Positions 1-8,483 are shown, counted from the stretch's first letter. The stretch: 64,000 bases of DNA from UBA8231 sp036011085 (GCA_036011085.1 DASCMS010000023.1:1-64000), one strand, 5' to 3'. Program-made: numbers and translations. Notes: generated from the sequence alone by a model not told the origin.

Positions 1-10
1 GTCCGAGACG

Positions 11-964
11 ATGACGGCAGCGGACACGGAAACAATCGTGCAGGATCAAGAGATGGAGGAGTTGGCTCTCCTTGCCGCCCGGCAGGTGCTGAACCGGCAG
101 TCGGTCGATCTCCACCCCATGATGTCACCCGGCAAGGTAAACCACACGTATCGAGCAGACGGCGGATCGGATCGGGTGGTCATACGGCTGAACGGCGAAC
201 CCCACCGGAAGCATGAGTTTCACAAAGAGCAGTGGGCCATGGAGAAGGCCCGATCTGTGGGCGTCGATACGCCCAAAGTCCTGGCCCTCGGCCGGATCCG
301 GGATGTGTCCTATCAAGTGCAGACGTTCATTGATGGACGGCACCCCGCGGCTGACGACGTCTCTGCCTGGGTTGGTATTGGTAGAGCACTCAGAGCCGTT
401 CACGGCGTGCCGGTGCAGGGCTGGGGCGGGAGATTTGACGTGGAGAGCGAAGTCTTCGTGCACTGTTGGGAAGAACACGTGGAGCGTTGTATCGGCCTGC
501 TGGGAGAGACCGATCCTTTGCGCGCCCACGGCTTGCTCGACGGAGCTCTGAGCACCTCACTTGAGACGGCCTGGCGAGACCTTCCCGGGCTGCCTGTGGG
601 CCTGTCTCACGGTGATGTTTCTGTCCGCAACGTCCTCCTCCGAGCCGACGGCCAGACCGTACTGATCGACTGGGGGTGCGCCGGCGCTGCTTCTGTACCG
701 TTCGCTGATGTGATCTCGATAGCTGGCGAGCACGATCCGTCCTCGCCGGAGATCGATGCCTTCTTCAAGGGCTACGGATCCAGCTGGGATGAGATGCAGC
801 CTCGTCTGACGGCCGTCGCGACTCTGGGGGCGGTGGACCTCTGCCGATGGGCCATCGATCAGCGCCCCGACGAACTGCCCCGGTGCTTGCACCAGGCCCG
901 TTGGGCTCTGGACTTCTACTGGGAAGGTAGGCCCTGGCGTCCCAGGCCCGATTCGCCGGCATGA
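11..964 (+). CDS. APH/choline-kinase-like phosphotransferase
   Basis: Protein of 317 aa with the aminoglycoside/choline kinase fold. The catalytic loop is H200-G-D202 followed by N207, and the Mg-binding DFG-like position is ID220-W-G. An N-terminal lobe with conserved basic residues (V-I-R-L near 58) precedes it. Such enzymes transfer ATP phosphate to a small hydroxylated substrate (aminoglycoside, choline, homoserine, thiamine or a sugar); the substrate cannot be read from the motifs. The ATG at 11 follows only 10 bases of window, so no upstream signal can be judged. Its end overlaps the next gene by 4 bp, implying translational coupling. Confidence 0.85.
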   Translation: MTAADTETIVQDQEMEELALLAARQVLNRQSVDLHPMMSPGKVNHTYRADGGSDRVVIRLNGEPHRKHEFHKEQWAMEKARSVGVDTPKVLALGRIRDVSYQVQTFIDGRHPAADDVSAWVGIGRALRAVHGVPVQGWGGRFDVESEVFVHCWEEHVERCIGLLGETDPLRAHGLLDGALSTSLETAWRDLPGLPVGLSHGDVSVRNVLLRADGQTVLIDWGCAGAASVPFADVISIAGEHDPSSPEIDAFFKGYGSSWDEMQPRLTAVATLGAVDLCRWAIDQRPDELPRCLHQARWALDFYWEGRPWRPRPDSPA

Positions 965-1409
965 TGAGCAGACTTTCCGCTGCGCTCCAGGGCCAGCATC
1001 GCACTCCTGCGGGCGTGGGACTCATGATGCTGGCAGTGAACCTGAGCTTGATGATGGCCTTCGTGATATCGATGGCCACCATCCTCCTGCTCAGCCTGAT
1101 CGGCGTCAACATCCCTCCCGGAATAGTGATTGCCGTCTTCGGCATCGGGTCCATCTGCCTCTGGTTCTACGTCGGCATGTCGATCCCACTGTCCTTCTCG
1201 ATGGGCGACGCGGCCAGATCGACTCTGATCAGCGTTTCTCCTATCGCTCTGGGTACCGCGGCGGATACGCGTTCCTGCTCGTGGACCCGGAGGGATGCGT
1301 CGGCGTCCACATCCTCCTTCTGATTCTGGGCTCGCTATCGCTGGTGCTGGTGTCGGTCATGACGGCTGGTGGTTTCGTCGTGCGGCGACGGGGACTGAGG
1401 GACTCCTAA
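961..1409 (+). pseudogene. Small integral membrane protein, frameshifted
   Basis: The first frame encodes about 80 residues with two strongly hydrophobic segments (residues about 18-45 and 50-75), then becomes polar and stops at 1323. The +3 frame is open through the same region and ends in another hydrophobic helix and a basic tail (R-R-R-G-L-R-D-S) with a stop at 1407-1409. The natural product was therefore probably about 149 aa with three membrane helices, broken by a single indel between about 1190 and 1260. It overlaps the phosphotransferase gene by 4 bp. Family not recognised. Confidence 0.5.
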
Positions 1410-1473
1410 TCCCGCGTGCGGGAAAGACTCAAGTTTGCTGTCACTGTTGCGCTGAAAGCGGAGACCGAACTCA

Positions 1474-2328
1474 ATGGAAAAGGGATTGCGGCTGCTCTTC
1501 GTCACCTGCACGGTCGATGAGGCCTTCTTCGACACGGTGAGGAAGGGGATGCGGGATGCGGCGAGTATGCTGGGGGTCGAGGCGGAGTTCACGGGCACGC
1601 AGGGGGTGGACCTGGAGGGGCAGGTTGCCCTGGTGCGGGACGGGATCGCACTGAACATCATCCACGCGACTGCCTTCAACCCAGTGGTCCAGGAGGCGCT
1701 GGACAAAGGCGTGCCGTTGGTCGCTTTCAACGTGGACGGCACCCATGGCAAAGGGGCGCATCTGAGCTCGGTAAATCAGGATCTGTACCGGGCCGGAAGG
1801 ACACAGGGAGCAAGGGCGGCGGAACATCTGGCCAGCGGGAGCAAGGTGCTCATCACCATGCACGACGAGGGCATCTCGGCGCTGGAGGACCGGGCGCGCG
1901 GCATCCAGGAGGCGATCGCGCAGGCCCGGCAGGTGACGTGGGAGACGTTGGTGACAGGCACCGACCCGGAGAAAGCGGTACAGATTATCGAGGCGACGCT
2001 GAGGGAGGATCCGGGGATCCGGGCGGTACTGTGCACGGGGCAGGCGGATACGGAAGGGGCGGGAAGAGCTCTGGAGAGGGGTGCGGAGGGGCGCTGCCTA
2101 TGCGCAGGGTTCGATCTCTCTCCCGAGATCCTGCGCCTGATTAGGGATGGGGTCATTGCATTCACCATCGACCAGCAGCCGTATGTGCAGGGGTTCTACC
2201 CGGTCGTGCAGCTTGTGCTTTGCTGTCGATACGGCATCACGCCGGCGAACATGGATCCTGGGGCCGGTATCATCACCAAGCAGAATGTGGCCGGGGTGAT
2301 GGAGTACAGCGACAGGGGGTACAGGTAG
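1474..2328 (+). CDS. Sugar-binding-type (PBP1 fold) protein without signal peptide
   Basis: 284 aa with the type-1 periplasmic-binding/LacI effector fold: the first strand and helix LLFVTCTVDEAFFDTVRKGM, the N-A-T-A-F-N-P-V-V-Q-E-A segment that lines the ligand cleft, a V-A-F-N-V-D-G strand, and the G-I-T-P hinge and C-terminal strands. It starts directly with the first beta strand, so there is no signal peptide, lipobox or HTH domain. It may be a cytoplasmic sugar sensor, or its 5' end may be missing. ABC transporter genes that would accompany a transport receptor are absent. The ATG at 1474 is preceded by a weak purine stretch. Confidence 0.75.
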   Translation: MEKGLRLLFVTCTVDEAFFDTVRKGMRDAASMLGVEAEFTGTQGVDLEGQVALVRDGIALNIIHATAFNPVVQEALDKGVPLVAFNVDGTHGKGAHLSSVNQDLYRAGRTQGARAAEHLASGSKVLITMHDEGISALEDRARGIQEAIAQARQVTWETLVTGTDPEKAVQIIEATLREDPGIRAVLCTGQADTEGAGRALERGAEGRCLCAGFDLSPEILRLIRDGVIAFTIDQQPYVQGFYPVVQLVLCCRYGITPANMDPGAGIITKQNVAGVMEYSDRGYR

Positions 2329-2483
2329 ACTACGAGTCCACGGCCCCCGGTGTGATGGCGCGTGAAGAAGTTGAAGGTTTACCGCGGCCCATCACCTTCC
2401 ATCAGGAGCCCTGCTCACATCCTGTGGATCCGTGGCGGGCCGTCGTCGGTCTATGGATCCGCACGCGAACCGCAGGCGAATCG

Positions 2484-2570
2484 TCACTGCAAGACCAGCA
2501 TCTTCTTCGTGAGGGCATTCCCGGCGGTCTGTAGTCGGTAGAAGTACACACCGCTGTCTGGGGTTGCCAT
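2484..2570 (-). pseudogene. C-terminal fragment of a FlgD-like/sorting-domain secreted protein
   Basis: The minus strand encodes D-S-G-V-Y-F-Y-R-L-Q-T-A-G, then K-K-M-L-V-L-Q and a stop. This is the characteristic end of the FlgD-like Ig / C-terminal sorting domain found on large secreted proteins of FCB-type bacteria. In the neighbouring frame just upstream lies W-L-D-G-N, the preceding conserved W-x-D-G element, so the fragment is frameshifted as well as truncated. No parent gene remains. Confidence 0.6.
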
Positions 2571-2665
2571 CGAGCCACATGTGACACGCTCGTGACACAG
2601 AATGGCAGGGCGGATTGGGATGCATGAGGTGATGCCGTTGGTGGGGTCGGCGTGCCCTCCCGTGA

Positions 2666-2764
2666 TGGCCAGTGTTCACGGAAGGCTGCCTCCTTCACCT
2701 TGTAGGCGAACTCAGAGTCATCCGGCGTCGCTGATCTGAGGCGGATCTCGCTCGAGCCGGGCAT
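2666..2764 (-). pseudogene. GNAT acetyltransferase N-terminal fragment
   Basis: The minus strand from ATG 2764 reads I-R-L-R-S-A-T-P-D-D-S-E-F-A-Y and K-E-A-A-F-R-E-H-W, the typical first strand and helix of a GNAT-family N-acetyltransferase. The similarity stops after about 33 codons; no acetyl-CoA-binding motif follows. It is a truncated relic next to the FlgD-like fragment. The remaining sequence between 2329 and 2852 shows no other recognisable coding content; a GTGACAC heptamer occurs twice near 2580-2598. Confidence 0.5.
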
Positions 2765-2852
2765 GGCCAGAAGCTACGAACCTGCGTGCGGCGTCACACT
2801 CCGCCCCGCGACGCTCTGCGTTCGGTCCGAGCAGTGTCCGCACACCTGATGC

Positions 2853-3374
2853 TCAGAACCGCCACCCGATCCCAATACGCGGCATGAACTGGTTGTCGTC
2901 GGATTCCGGTGGAACATAGAGACCCAACTCGACTCGGTAGAACCTGCGAGCCCCCCGCGAACCGGTATCCCATCCGACCCCATAAACCTGACCGAGTCCA
3001 TCGACTTGGACTACCAGGTTCAGGCCGTCGAAGACGTACAGCCTGTTGAATAGGGCCAGTTCCACTCTCGCCTCCAGGTAGGCGACGGCATAGCCGATTC
3101 GGCCCCGGAGGCCAACGGCTCCTGCACGAGCCCCAGCCTCGACATAGGGCACTGGAAGGATCAACATCAGTCCCGAAACACCGTACCCGTATGCGAAGCT
3201 CGTCCCCTCGACGAGCCCAGTGCTGTCGGGCACGTCCCCGGACATCGTGCTCGGCTGGTCGGTTCGCGGCGCCTGGGCAAGGGCGCCCGTGGCGATCAAG
3301 AGGAGAAGGAGCGAGGGGGCGAGCGCCAGACTGACATGAGCGGAAGTGTGGGGACGGAGAGCGCAGCCAACCAT
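2853..3374 (-). CDS. Secreted beta-barrel-like outer-membrane protein
   Basis: 173 aa. A hydrophobic signal peptide (LALAPSLLLLLIATGALA, cleavage after A-L-A-Q-A) is followed by alternating amphipathic segments rich in G, Y and V and a C-terminal R-I-G-I-G-W-R-F ending in phenylalanine, the usual BAM-recognised signature of outer-membrane barrels. About eight strands would fit. Alternative starts lie further upstream, but the one at 3374 leaves a normal signal peptide. No family name is justified. It stands alone between degraded regions. Confidence 0.6.
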   Translation of the reverse strand: MVGCALRPHTSAHVSLALAPSLLLLLIATGALAQAPRTDQPSTMSGDVPDSTGLVEGTSFAYGYGVSGLMLILPVPYVEAGARAGAVGLRGRIGYAVAYLEARVELALFNRLYVFDGLNLVVQVDGLGQVYGVGWDTGSRGARRFYRVELGLYVPPESDDNQFMPRIGIGWRF

Positions 3375-3530
3375 GTGTGTACCCTACCAGGATCGGTGCA
3401 GCGAAGTCAACGAAGCGTTGGGAATCTGCAACCTTGGGATCCACCGCCTCTTCTGGCTCAGTGGCCGAATTGGCTTTTGCCCAACCAGCCACACACCTTC
3501 AGACTGGAGTAGACCCAAAACAGGACGTGC

Positions 3531-3746
3531 GTGCGGTCTCTTACAGCGACGGCGTCACCCACACTGGTCGAGTTGGGACTTTACTGGTCCTGGGACCGCC
3601 ACCGCCGTAATCCACTGATCGCAGAGTTTGTCGTGCATCTCCGCGAACAGTTCCGAGCGGAACTCCGTCAGGAAACCCGAGAACGTTCTGTCGTCCGCCG
3701 ATCCGGATCCCTCGTCGCGACGATCGACACGCTGAGGGTCCCTTGA
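3531..3746 (+). pseudogene. Possible LysR-type regulator C-terminal remnant
   Basis: A 71-codon reading frame contains L-G-L-Y-W-S-W-D-R followed by N-P-L-I-A-E-F-V-V-H-L-R-E, resembling the last strand and helix of the LysR effector-binding domain. Nothing upstream in any frame supplies the HTH or the rest of the domain, and a stop lies at 3510. It is either a relic or chance similarity. Confidence 0.2.
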
Positions 3747-4010
3747 GGTCAGTCCCTGCGAAGGCAAGATGCCCGGGCAGTTGGGGTGAGCGCCGACGCC
3801 GACGGCCGCATTGGCTCACGACTGCCATCTTGCACTCCCATCCGCCGGGTCCGAGAGGCCCATGCCCTGTGCGACCAACGCCGACTTGCACGCGCAGCAG
3901 GTCCCACCACCTTCTGCTTTTTCGCAGATTTGTCGTCCAATGAGGGACGATTGAGGGAAAATCGCATATACGCCAAATCGTAAGTATTTATATTTACAAC
4001 AGGTTAACAC
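3747..4010. other. Non-coding stretch with AT-rich promoter-like end
   Basis: No convincing gene. The last 60 bases (about 3950-4010) are much richer in A/T than the surroundings and contain the imperfect palindrome GTAAGTATTTATATTTAC about 15 bases before the HAD-hydrolase ATG. This is the likely promoter/operator region of that gene; no clean -35/-10 pair can be assigned. Confidence 0.35.
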
Positions 4011-4703
4011 ATGCAAAACATCAAAGCAGTGCTGTTCGACATGGACGGCACCCTCGTCGACTCCGAGCGCCAGTCCGAGCAGGCCATGCTGGCCCTGCTG
4101 ACGGAACGCGGCCGCTCTACCGACGGACTCGACCTGGTGCAGTTTCACGGCGTCGCCTGGAAGCAGATCGCCGCCAGGCTGCTGGAGCTATACCCCGGCG
4201 TCGGTGCCGGTGTCGTGCAATTGGCTGGCGACATCGAGGCGGGGTTCCAGCATTTGTTCGTCACCACGCCGCCTGACATAATCCCTGGCGCCCTCGAGGC
4301 CTTCGCCGCTGCGGCCGCCGCCTTTCCCGGAGCCACCACTATCGTCACCGGCAGCGAGGCACGGGCCGTCGAGAACCTTCTCGATCGCACGGACCTGCAC
4401 GAGTTGTGCACGGGATACACCAGCTGTGACCAGTATCAGAAGTCCAAGCCCGACCCGCAGAGTTACCTGGTCGCCGCCGACCGCCTTGGTGTGGCGCCTG
4501 AATCCTGCCTCGTCTTTGAAGACTCACGTGCGGGACTGATGGCTGCCCGTGCCGCGGGTATGTGCTGCATCGCCATCACGCGCGGCGTTCCGGAACGAGT
4601 GCGGCAGGCGGCCGAATTGGCCGACGACGCCATCGACGACTTTCGCGATCTGCCTGACGGGTTTTTTGCCAGCGCAGCACAGCCCGGAAAGAGCAGCGAC
4701 TGA
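4011..4703 (+). CDS. HAD-superfamily phosphatase/phosphomutase (beta-PGM-like)
   Basis: 230 aa. All four HAD motifs are present: F-D10-M-D12-G-T-L-V-D at the N-terminus (nucleophile and acid/base aspartates), the T-I-V-T-G threonine near residue 107, the K-S-K-P-D-P lysine near 145, and V-F-E-D-S at about 168. A helical cap between motifs I and II places it in subfamily I with phosphoglycolate phosphatase and beta-phosphoglucomutase. Substrate is a small sugar or organic phosphate, not determinable here. It is convergent with the Gfo/Idh/MocA operon and separated by 9 bp. Confidence 0.85.
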   Translation: MQNIKAVLFDMDGTLVDSERQSEQAMLALLTERGRSTDGLDLVQFHGVAWKQIAARLLELYPGVGAGVVQLAGDIEAGFQHLFVTTPPDIIPGALEAFAAAAAAFPGATTIVTGSEARAVENLLDRTDLHELCTGYTSCDQYQKSKPDPQSYLVAADRLGVAPESCLVFEDSRAGLMAARAAGMCCIAITRGVPERVRQAAELADDAIDDFRDLPDGFFASAAQPGKSSD

Positions 4704-4721
4704 ACCGCCGCTTCAGTCGCT
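4695..4721. terminator. Hairpin formed by two convergent gene ends
   Basis: AGCGACTGAA (4695-4704) and TTCAGTCGCT (4712-4721) form a perfect 10-bp stem with a 7-base loop. It contains the stop codons of both convergent genes (TGA at 4701 on plus, TGA at 4715-4713 on minus). There is no clear T-tract, so it may be a bidirectional, Rho-assisted end. Confidence 0.5.
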
Positions 4722-5804
4722 CCGCCATACCTCCAGCGGATGCCGGCGCTCGGTCAGTGGCAGTATCACGCGGCGTCCACCCTCACGGTGCGACTGATAG
4801 ATCCCCAGGATCATCTCGAACGCCGTCCTTCCTTCGGCCCCACTTCCGGGAGGCTCCTCATCGGCGTCGATGGCCGTCGCGAAGGCGCGGTACATGTGCG
4901 CGATCGTGCTGGCTCGGCCGTTGATCTCGCCGATATCGACGGCCTGCCAGTCACCGAAGTCCGCTGGCGCACCCTCCATCGGTCGAGGCAGATGCCACAG
5001 CCCTCCTCCGAGGGCTCCAGAGGCGCGCACCGCCAGCTGTCCGGTGGAACCGAGGATATCGACTCCGTAGTTCTCATTGTTCCTCGTCTCGTACCCGAGA
5101 AACTGAATCTCACCGAGAATACCGCCGGGGAATCCGAAGTGTCCCAGCGCCTGATTGCCGGCGACGGGACCGGAGTCGCGATCCTTCGGTGACATCTGCT
5201 TCGCTTCCATGATGTCAGCCGCCACGACTTCACGCCCCTCCCACAGTACCGAACCCGACACCCACCCGGGGGTGCCGCCCATGACCATCATCATGTCGGT
5301 CACGTGGGTACCCATCTCCATGAATTCGTTCCCCGACTTGCGGCCGTGTTTGTTGCGGCCGCGCACCATGACCACGTCGCCGATGGCGCCATCGTCGATC
5401 ATCTGCCGCGCCTTGACCACGGCGGGGTTTACGTGATTCTGCTGGTTGATGGCGAACTTCGCCCCCGACGATTCGGCTGCCGCCACCATCTCGTCGGCCT
5501 CCACGAGGTCGATGGCGATCGGTTTCTCACACAACACGGACACACCCCGTCGCAGGGCAGCCACCGTCGGCTCGTGATGGTGCCGCGTCTGCGTCGCCAC
5601 CACGACGAGGTCGGGAGTCGACCCGTCGAGCATGGCCGCCACGTCGGTGTAGCGTCCCTCGACACCGAACTCGTCTCCCTTGGACTCGAGGGCTTCGGCA
5701 GACACGTCGCACAAGGCCACCGTCTCGAAGTCGTCGAGATCGGCCAGCACCTGCAGGTGGTGCTTCCCCATGCCACCACAGCCGACGACGGCGGTGCGTC
5801 TCAT
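4713..5804 (-). CDS. Gfo/Idh/MocA-family oxidoreductase
   Basis: About 363 aa. N-terminal Rossmann fold with V-V-G-C-G-G-M-G-K-H-H, then the family signature V-L-C-E-K-P-I-A (catalytic lysine), and a C-terminal alpha/beta substrate domain. Members oxidise or reduce sugars, inositols and derivatives with NAD(P). The ATG at 5804 is preferred because its A-T-G-A overlaps the stop of the upstream oxidoreductase; an in-frame start exists 7 codons earlier. It is the last gene of the sulfatase operon, suggesting a role in oxidising a desulfated sugar (inference from context). Confidence 0.85.
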   Translation of the reverse strand: MRRTAVVGCGGMGKHHLQVLADLDDFETVALCDVSAEALESKGDEFGVEGRYTDVAAMLDGSTPDLVVVATQTRHHHEPTVAALRRGVSVLCEKPIAIDLVEADEMVAAAESSGAKFAINQQNHVNPAVVKARQMIDDGAIGDVVMVRGRNKHGRKSGNEFMEMGTHVTDMMMVMGGTPGWVSGSVLWEGREVVAADIMEAKQMSPKDRDSGPVAGNQALGHFGFPGGILGEIQFLGYETRNNENYGVDILGSTGQLAVRASGALGGGLWHLPRPMEGAPADFGDWQAVDIGEINGRASTIAHMYRAFATAIDADEEPPGSGAEGRTAFEMILGIYQSHREGGRRVILPLTERRHPLEVWRSD

Positions 5805-6802
5805 GTTCTCAGTTCTCCGGCGCAACGCAGGATCGTCTCCTGCACGAGCAGTTCGTGGTCGAGGTCGCGGATGGGGGCCCGGCCGTCACGGACCACTCCG
5901 ACAAAATCGACCAGCTCAGCGTCGTAGCACTGTTGGCGGCTCCGCGTCTCCATTTCGATCACCTGCTCTCCTTCTTCATACCCGTCACGTGCCTCGTCCA
6001 GGCACAGGCGGATCTGGTTTCCCGGCTCGAATGGTTCAGTGATGATCGCCGACCCCCTGGTGCCGTAGACCTCGAAGCGGCGCGCCATGGGACGGGTTTC
6101 GAGGGCGGCGATATCGACGGTGGCAATGGCGCCGTCGAACTCGAATACGCCCAGACAGTTGTCCTTGAAGCCGGCCACCTGGCCGGAGTCGTTGCGCAGG
6201 AAGGAGGTCACCTTCTCTGGCCGGCCGAGCATCCACAGGATCTGATCCAGCATGTGCCCGGACAGGTCGTACAGGATGCCACCCTCATGGTTGTCGGCGA
6301 TGATCTGCTGTGCCGCGGGCGGCAGGAACGTCGACATGTGGGCCCGCACGGAGAACACCTGACCGAGGAATCCCGACCGCACCCACTCACAGACCTGCTG
6401 AAAGACTTCATGGTAGCGCAGCATGTAACCCATCTGCACATGGATTCGCCCGGCCTTGGCCGCGGCGAACATCCGCTGCGCCTGGGCCCAGTCGTCGCCA
6501 GCAGGCTTGTCGTACCAGACGTGTTTTCCGGCGGTGACGATGGCCTCGGTCTGTCCCAGGCTCTCGTTGTTGCGGCCCTCCGAGGCGACGGCGACGATGG
6601 AGCTGTCTCCCAGCATCTGACCTTCAGTCTCGAACCAGTGAACGTCGGCGAAGGCCCCACCGGCGGCGGCCCGTCGCGCCGCGTCGGGTTCGAACACGCC
6701 GGCCACCTCTACATCCGGGTTTTCCTGCATCGATCGCAACTTGCCACCGGCGTGGCCGTGGCCGGTGCCGTACTGCGCCATACGAAGTGTCCCGCTTCCC
6801 AT
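5801..6802 (-). CDS. Gfo/Idh/MocA-family oxidoreductase, second paralogue
   Basis: 333 aa, NAD(P)-binding G-T-G-H-G-H-A-G-G near the N-terminus instead of the usual GxGxxG, catalytic lysine in W-Y-D-K-P-A-G, and the C-terminal beta-sheet domain. It overlaps the following paralogue by 4 bp and follows the sulfatase by 30 bp, so the three are co-transcribed. Tandem Gfo/Idh/MocA genes often carry out consecutive oxidation and reduction on one sugar (known for scyllo-inositol and levoglucosan-type routes); that is a plausible but unproven reading here. Confidence 0.83.
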   Translation of the reverse strand: MGSGTLRMAQYGTGHGHAGGKLRSMQENPDVEVAGVFEPDAARRAAAGGAFADVHWFETEGQMLGDSSIVAVASEGRNNESLGQTEAIVTAGKHVWYDKPAGDDWAQAQRMFAAAKAGRIHVQMGYMLRYHEVFQQVCEWVRSGFLGQVFSVRAHMSTFLPPAAQQIIADNHEGGILYDLSGHMLDQILWMLGRPEKVTSFLRNDSGQVAGFKDNCLGVFEFDGAIATVDIAALETRPMARRFEVYGTRGSAIITEPFEPGNQIRLCLDEARDGYEEGEQVIEMETRSRQQCYDAELVDFVGVVRDGRAPIRDLDHELLVQETILRCAGELRT

Positions 6803-6832
6803 CTTCCTCTCCCTGCGCTCGCGCGCCTTCGT

Positions 6833-8233
6833 TCAGAACTGCGTTACGTGTGGTGTGCCGATATCGATGGCAAAGGCCGTGGCGTCGAAGCTGCGTTTCA
6901 TCAGGTCGAAACGCAGTTGCTGCCGATTGTCATCATCCCAGAGATTGTCGAACTCGCCGGGATCGTTCTCCAGATCGTAGAGCTCCCCCGCCTCCAGACC
7001 GTGGTAGACACACAGCTTGTGCCGCCTGTCGCGGTACATCGTCGCGAACGTGCCCTTGATGTGCGTGCGGTCCACCGGGCTGAGAGCGTGGTAGAACTCG
7101 CTGCGTACGAAGTCCCGATGAGTGTCAGGATCCACGTCGCCACGCAACAGTTCGGCCAGTGACCGCCCCTGCATGCGTTCCGGTGCGGGCTGTCCTGCTT
7201 CGGCCAGCAGCGTCGGCGCCAGATCGGTCAACTCCACCAGCGCCTCACTGCGGAGACCTTGGCGGTACTGCCCGGGCCACGAGATGACGAGAGGCACGCG
7301 CACGAGGGGCTCGTAGAAGCGGCTGCCTTTGTGCATCAGTTCGTGCTCGCCCACCATGTCGCCGTGGTCGGAGGTGAAGATGACGATCGTATCCTGACGC
7401 TGGCCACCGCGGTCCAGGCTCTCGAGCATACGACCCACGTTGTCGTCGATGAGGGTGATCATGGCGAAATACGCTGCCTGCATCTGCTGACGGCGCTCCA
7501 GTTCGATCGGCTTGTCCGGCGTACCGAAATCGACGTCGGCAAAGCGTCTCTGGTGGGCCACGTCTCCGGCGCCAACGGGGTACCCAGGCAGTTGATCTGG
7601 TTGGTACCGTCCCAGGTACTGCCGTGGCGGGTCCAGCGGCGGATGGGGATCAAAGGGATTGACGCTCATCAACCAGGGCGTGTCGCCACGATCCTCTTCC
7701 ATGAATTCGATGGCCATGTCCGCACACCAGGCGGTCTGCGTCAGGTGTGGTGGCGTATCGAGGGGGTTCTTGTTGAAGTCTTTCAGCCTGTGCCCGCGCT
7801 CGTGCACCCAGTCGGCATAGGCGTGGCCCTCAGGCCACTGATCCCGCGGATCATGACTCCAGTGGAAGACGCGGTAGCCGTCGTCGCCCCGTGGTTCGAT
7901 CCGTCCGTGGGCGCCGGCCAGATGCAGCTTGCCCGCCAGTCCGCAATCGTAACCGGTATCCGCCAGCAGTCGTGTCACCAGGGGCGCCGCCCCGGGCCAC
8001 CGTTCGTTGCCGTTGCAGCAACCGTGCACCGACGACGGGTACATGCCGGTGAGAAAACTGGATCGACTGGCGGTACAGATCGGGCTCTGGCAGAAGGTGT
8101 GAGTGAAGGCCACACCCTCGCTCACGAGACGGTCGACGTGGGGTGTCTGGATATGCTCGTTGCCAAGAGCATGGATCGTGTCCCAGCGCTGTTCGTCGGT
8201 ACAGATCCACAAGATGTTGGGTCGTCGCGGCAT
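6833..8233 (-). CDS. Type I sulfatase
   Basis: 466 aa alkaline-phosphatase-superfamily sulfatase. N-terminal metal ligand in C-T-D13-E-Q-R; formylglycine motif C53-T-A-S-R57 followed by S-F-L-T-G; second metal cluster F-T-S-D-H-G-D near residue 285. The Cys-type motif needs a formylglycine-generating enzyme elsewhere. No signal peptide, so it seems cytoplasmic. It removes sulfate from a sugar or other small ester; the downstream oxidoreductases fit sugar-sulfate breakdown. The ATG at 8233 has no strong Shine-Dalgarno and lies only 17 bp after a strong intrinsic terminator. Confidence 0.88.
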   Translation of the reverse strand: MPRRPNILWICTDEQRWDTIHALGNEHIQTPHVDRLVSEGVAFTHTFCQSPICTASRSSFLTGMYPSSVHGCCNGNERWPGAAPLVTRLLADTGYDCGLAGKLHLAGAHGRIEPRGDDGYRVFHWSHDPRDQWPEGHAYADWVHERGHRLKDFNKNPLDTPPHLTQTAWCADMAIEFMEEDRGDTPWLMSVNPFDPHPPLDPPRQYLGRYQPDQLPGYPVGAGDVAHQRRFADVDFGTPDKPIELERRQQMQAAYFAMITLIDDNVGRMLESLDRGGQRQDTIVIFTSDHGDMVGEHELMHKGSRFYEPLVRVPLVISWPGQYRQGLRSEALVELTDLAPTLLAEAGQPAPERMQGRSLAELLRGDVDPDTHRDFVRSEFYHALSPVDRTHIKGTFATMYRDRRHKLCVYHGLEAGELYDLENDPGEFDNLWDDDNRQQLRFDLMKRSFDATAFAIDIGTPHVTQF

Positions 8234-8249
8234 GGCAACCGATAAGCAT

Positions 8250-8285
8250 AAAAAAAGCAGGGAGCCCTGGGGAGGGCTCCCTGCT
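8250..8285 (-). terminator. Strong Rho-independent terminator just before the sulfatase start
   Basis: A perfect 12-bp stem, AGCAGGGAGCCC / GGGCTCCCTGCT with a 6-base loop, is followed on the minus strand by seven consecutive T. It ends 17 bp before the sulfatase ATG at 8233, leaving no room for a separate promoter. It either ends a small RNA or attenuates the sulfatase operon. Confidence 0.85.
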
Positions 8286-8403
8286 AGGGAGAACTGTCAG
8301 ACGGGGGAGAAAGCTGAGGTCCGTCTGACTTTCCGGAATGGCGACACGAGGCGGGCTATCGTCATTCCAGTTCGGTCAGCCCCGAAAGGCAGACCGTGGG
8401 GAT
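8250..8403 (-). ncRNA. Candidate structured small RNA (about 154 nt)
   Basis: Bounded by promoter P2 (8410-8438) and the 8250-8285 terminator. The predicted transcript folds as a chain of four hairpins: 8373-8396 (CGGTC/GACCG), 8335-8368 (GGAATG-x-CGA / TCG-x-CATTCC), 8296-8329 (GTCAGACGG/CCGTCTGAC) and the terminator. No open frame or start with Shine-Dalgarno is visible. It shows none of the conserved motifs of tmRNA, RNase P, SRP RNA or the riboswitches I can recall. Alternatively it is the leader of the sulfatase operon with the terminator acting as attenuator. Confidence 0.55.
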
Positions 8404-8409
8404 GGCAGA

Positions 8410-8438
8410 ACCTTACAGAGCCATTCTGTCGATGTCAA
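8410..8438 (-). promoter_or_regulatory. Sigma-70-type promoter P2
   Basis: On the minus strand a consensus TTGACA (8438-8433), a 17-base spacer and TAAGGT (8415-8410). Predicted start near 8403. It lies immediately after terminator 8445-8483. Confidence 0.6.
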
Positions 8439-8444
8439 GGATAC

Positions 8445-8483
8445 AAAAGAGACCGGCGGGGTCGCCTCGGCCCCACCGGTCTC
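8445..8483 (-). terminator. Intrinsic terminator of upstream small RNA
   Basis: GAGACCGG-x-GGGG / CCCC-x-CCGGTCTC stem with a 9-base loop (8449-8483), followed on the minus strand by TTTTG. Confidence 0.65.

Noticed and set aside
5855..8245. Plus-strand frames of 435 and 328 codons opposite the second oxidoreductase and the sulfatase
   Set aside because: Shadows of well-supported minus-strand genes.
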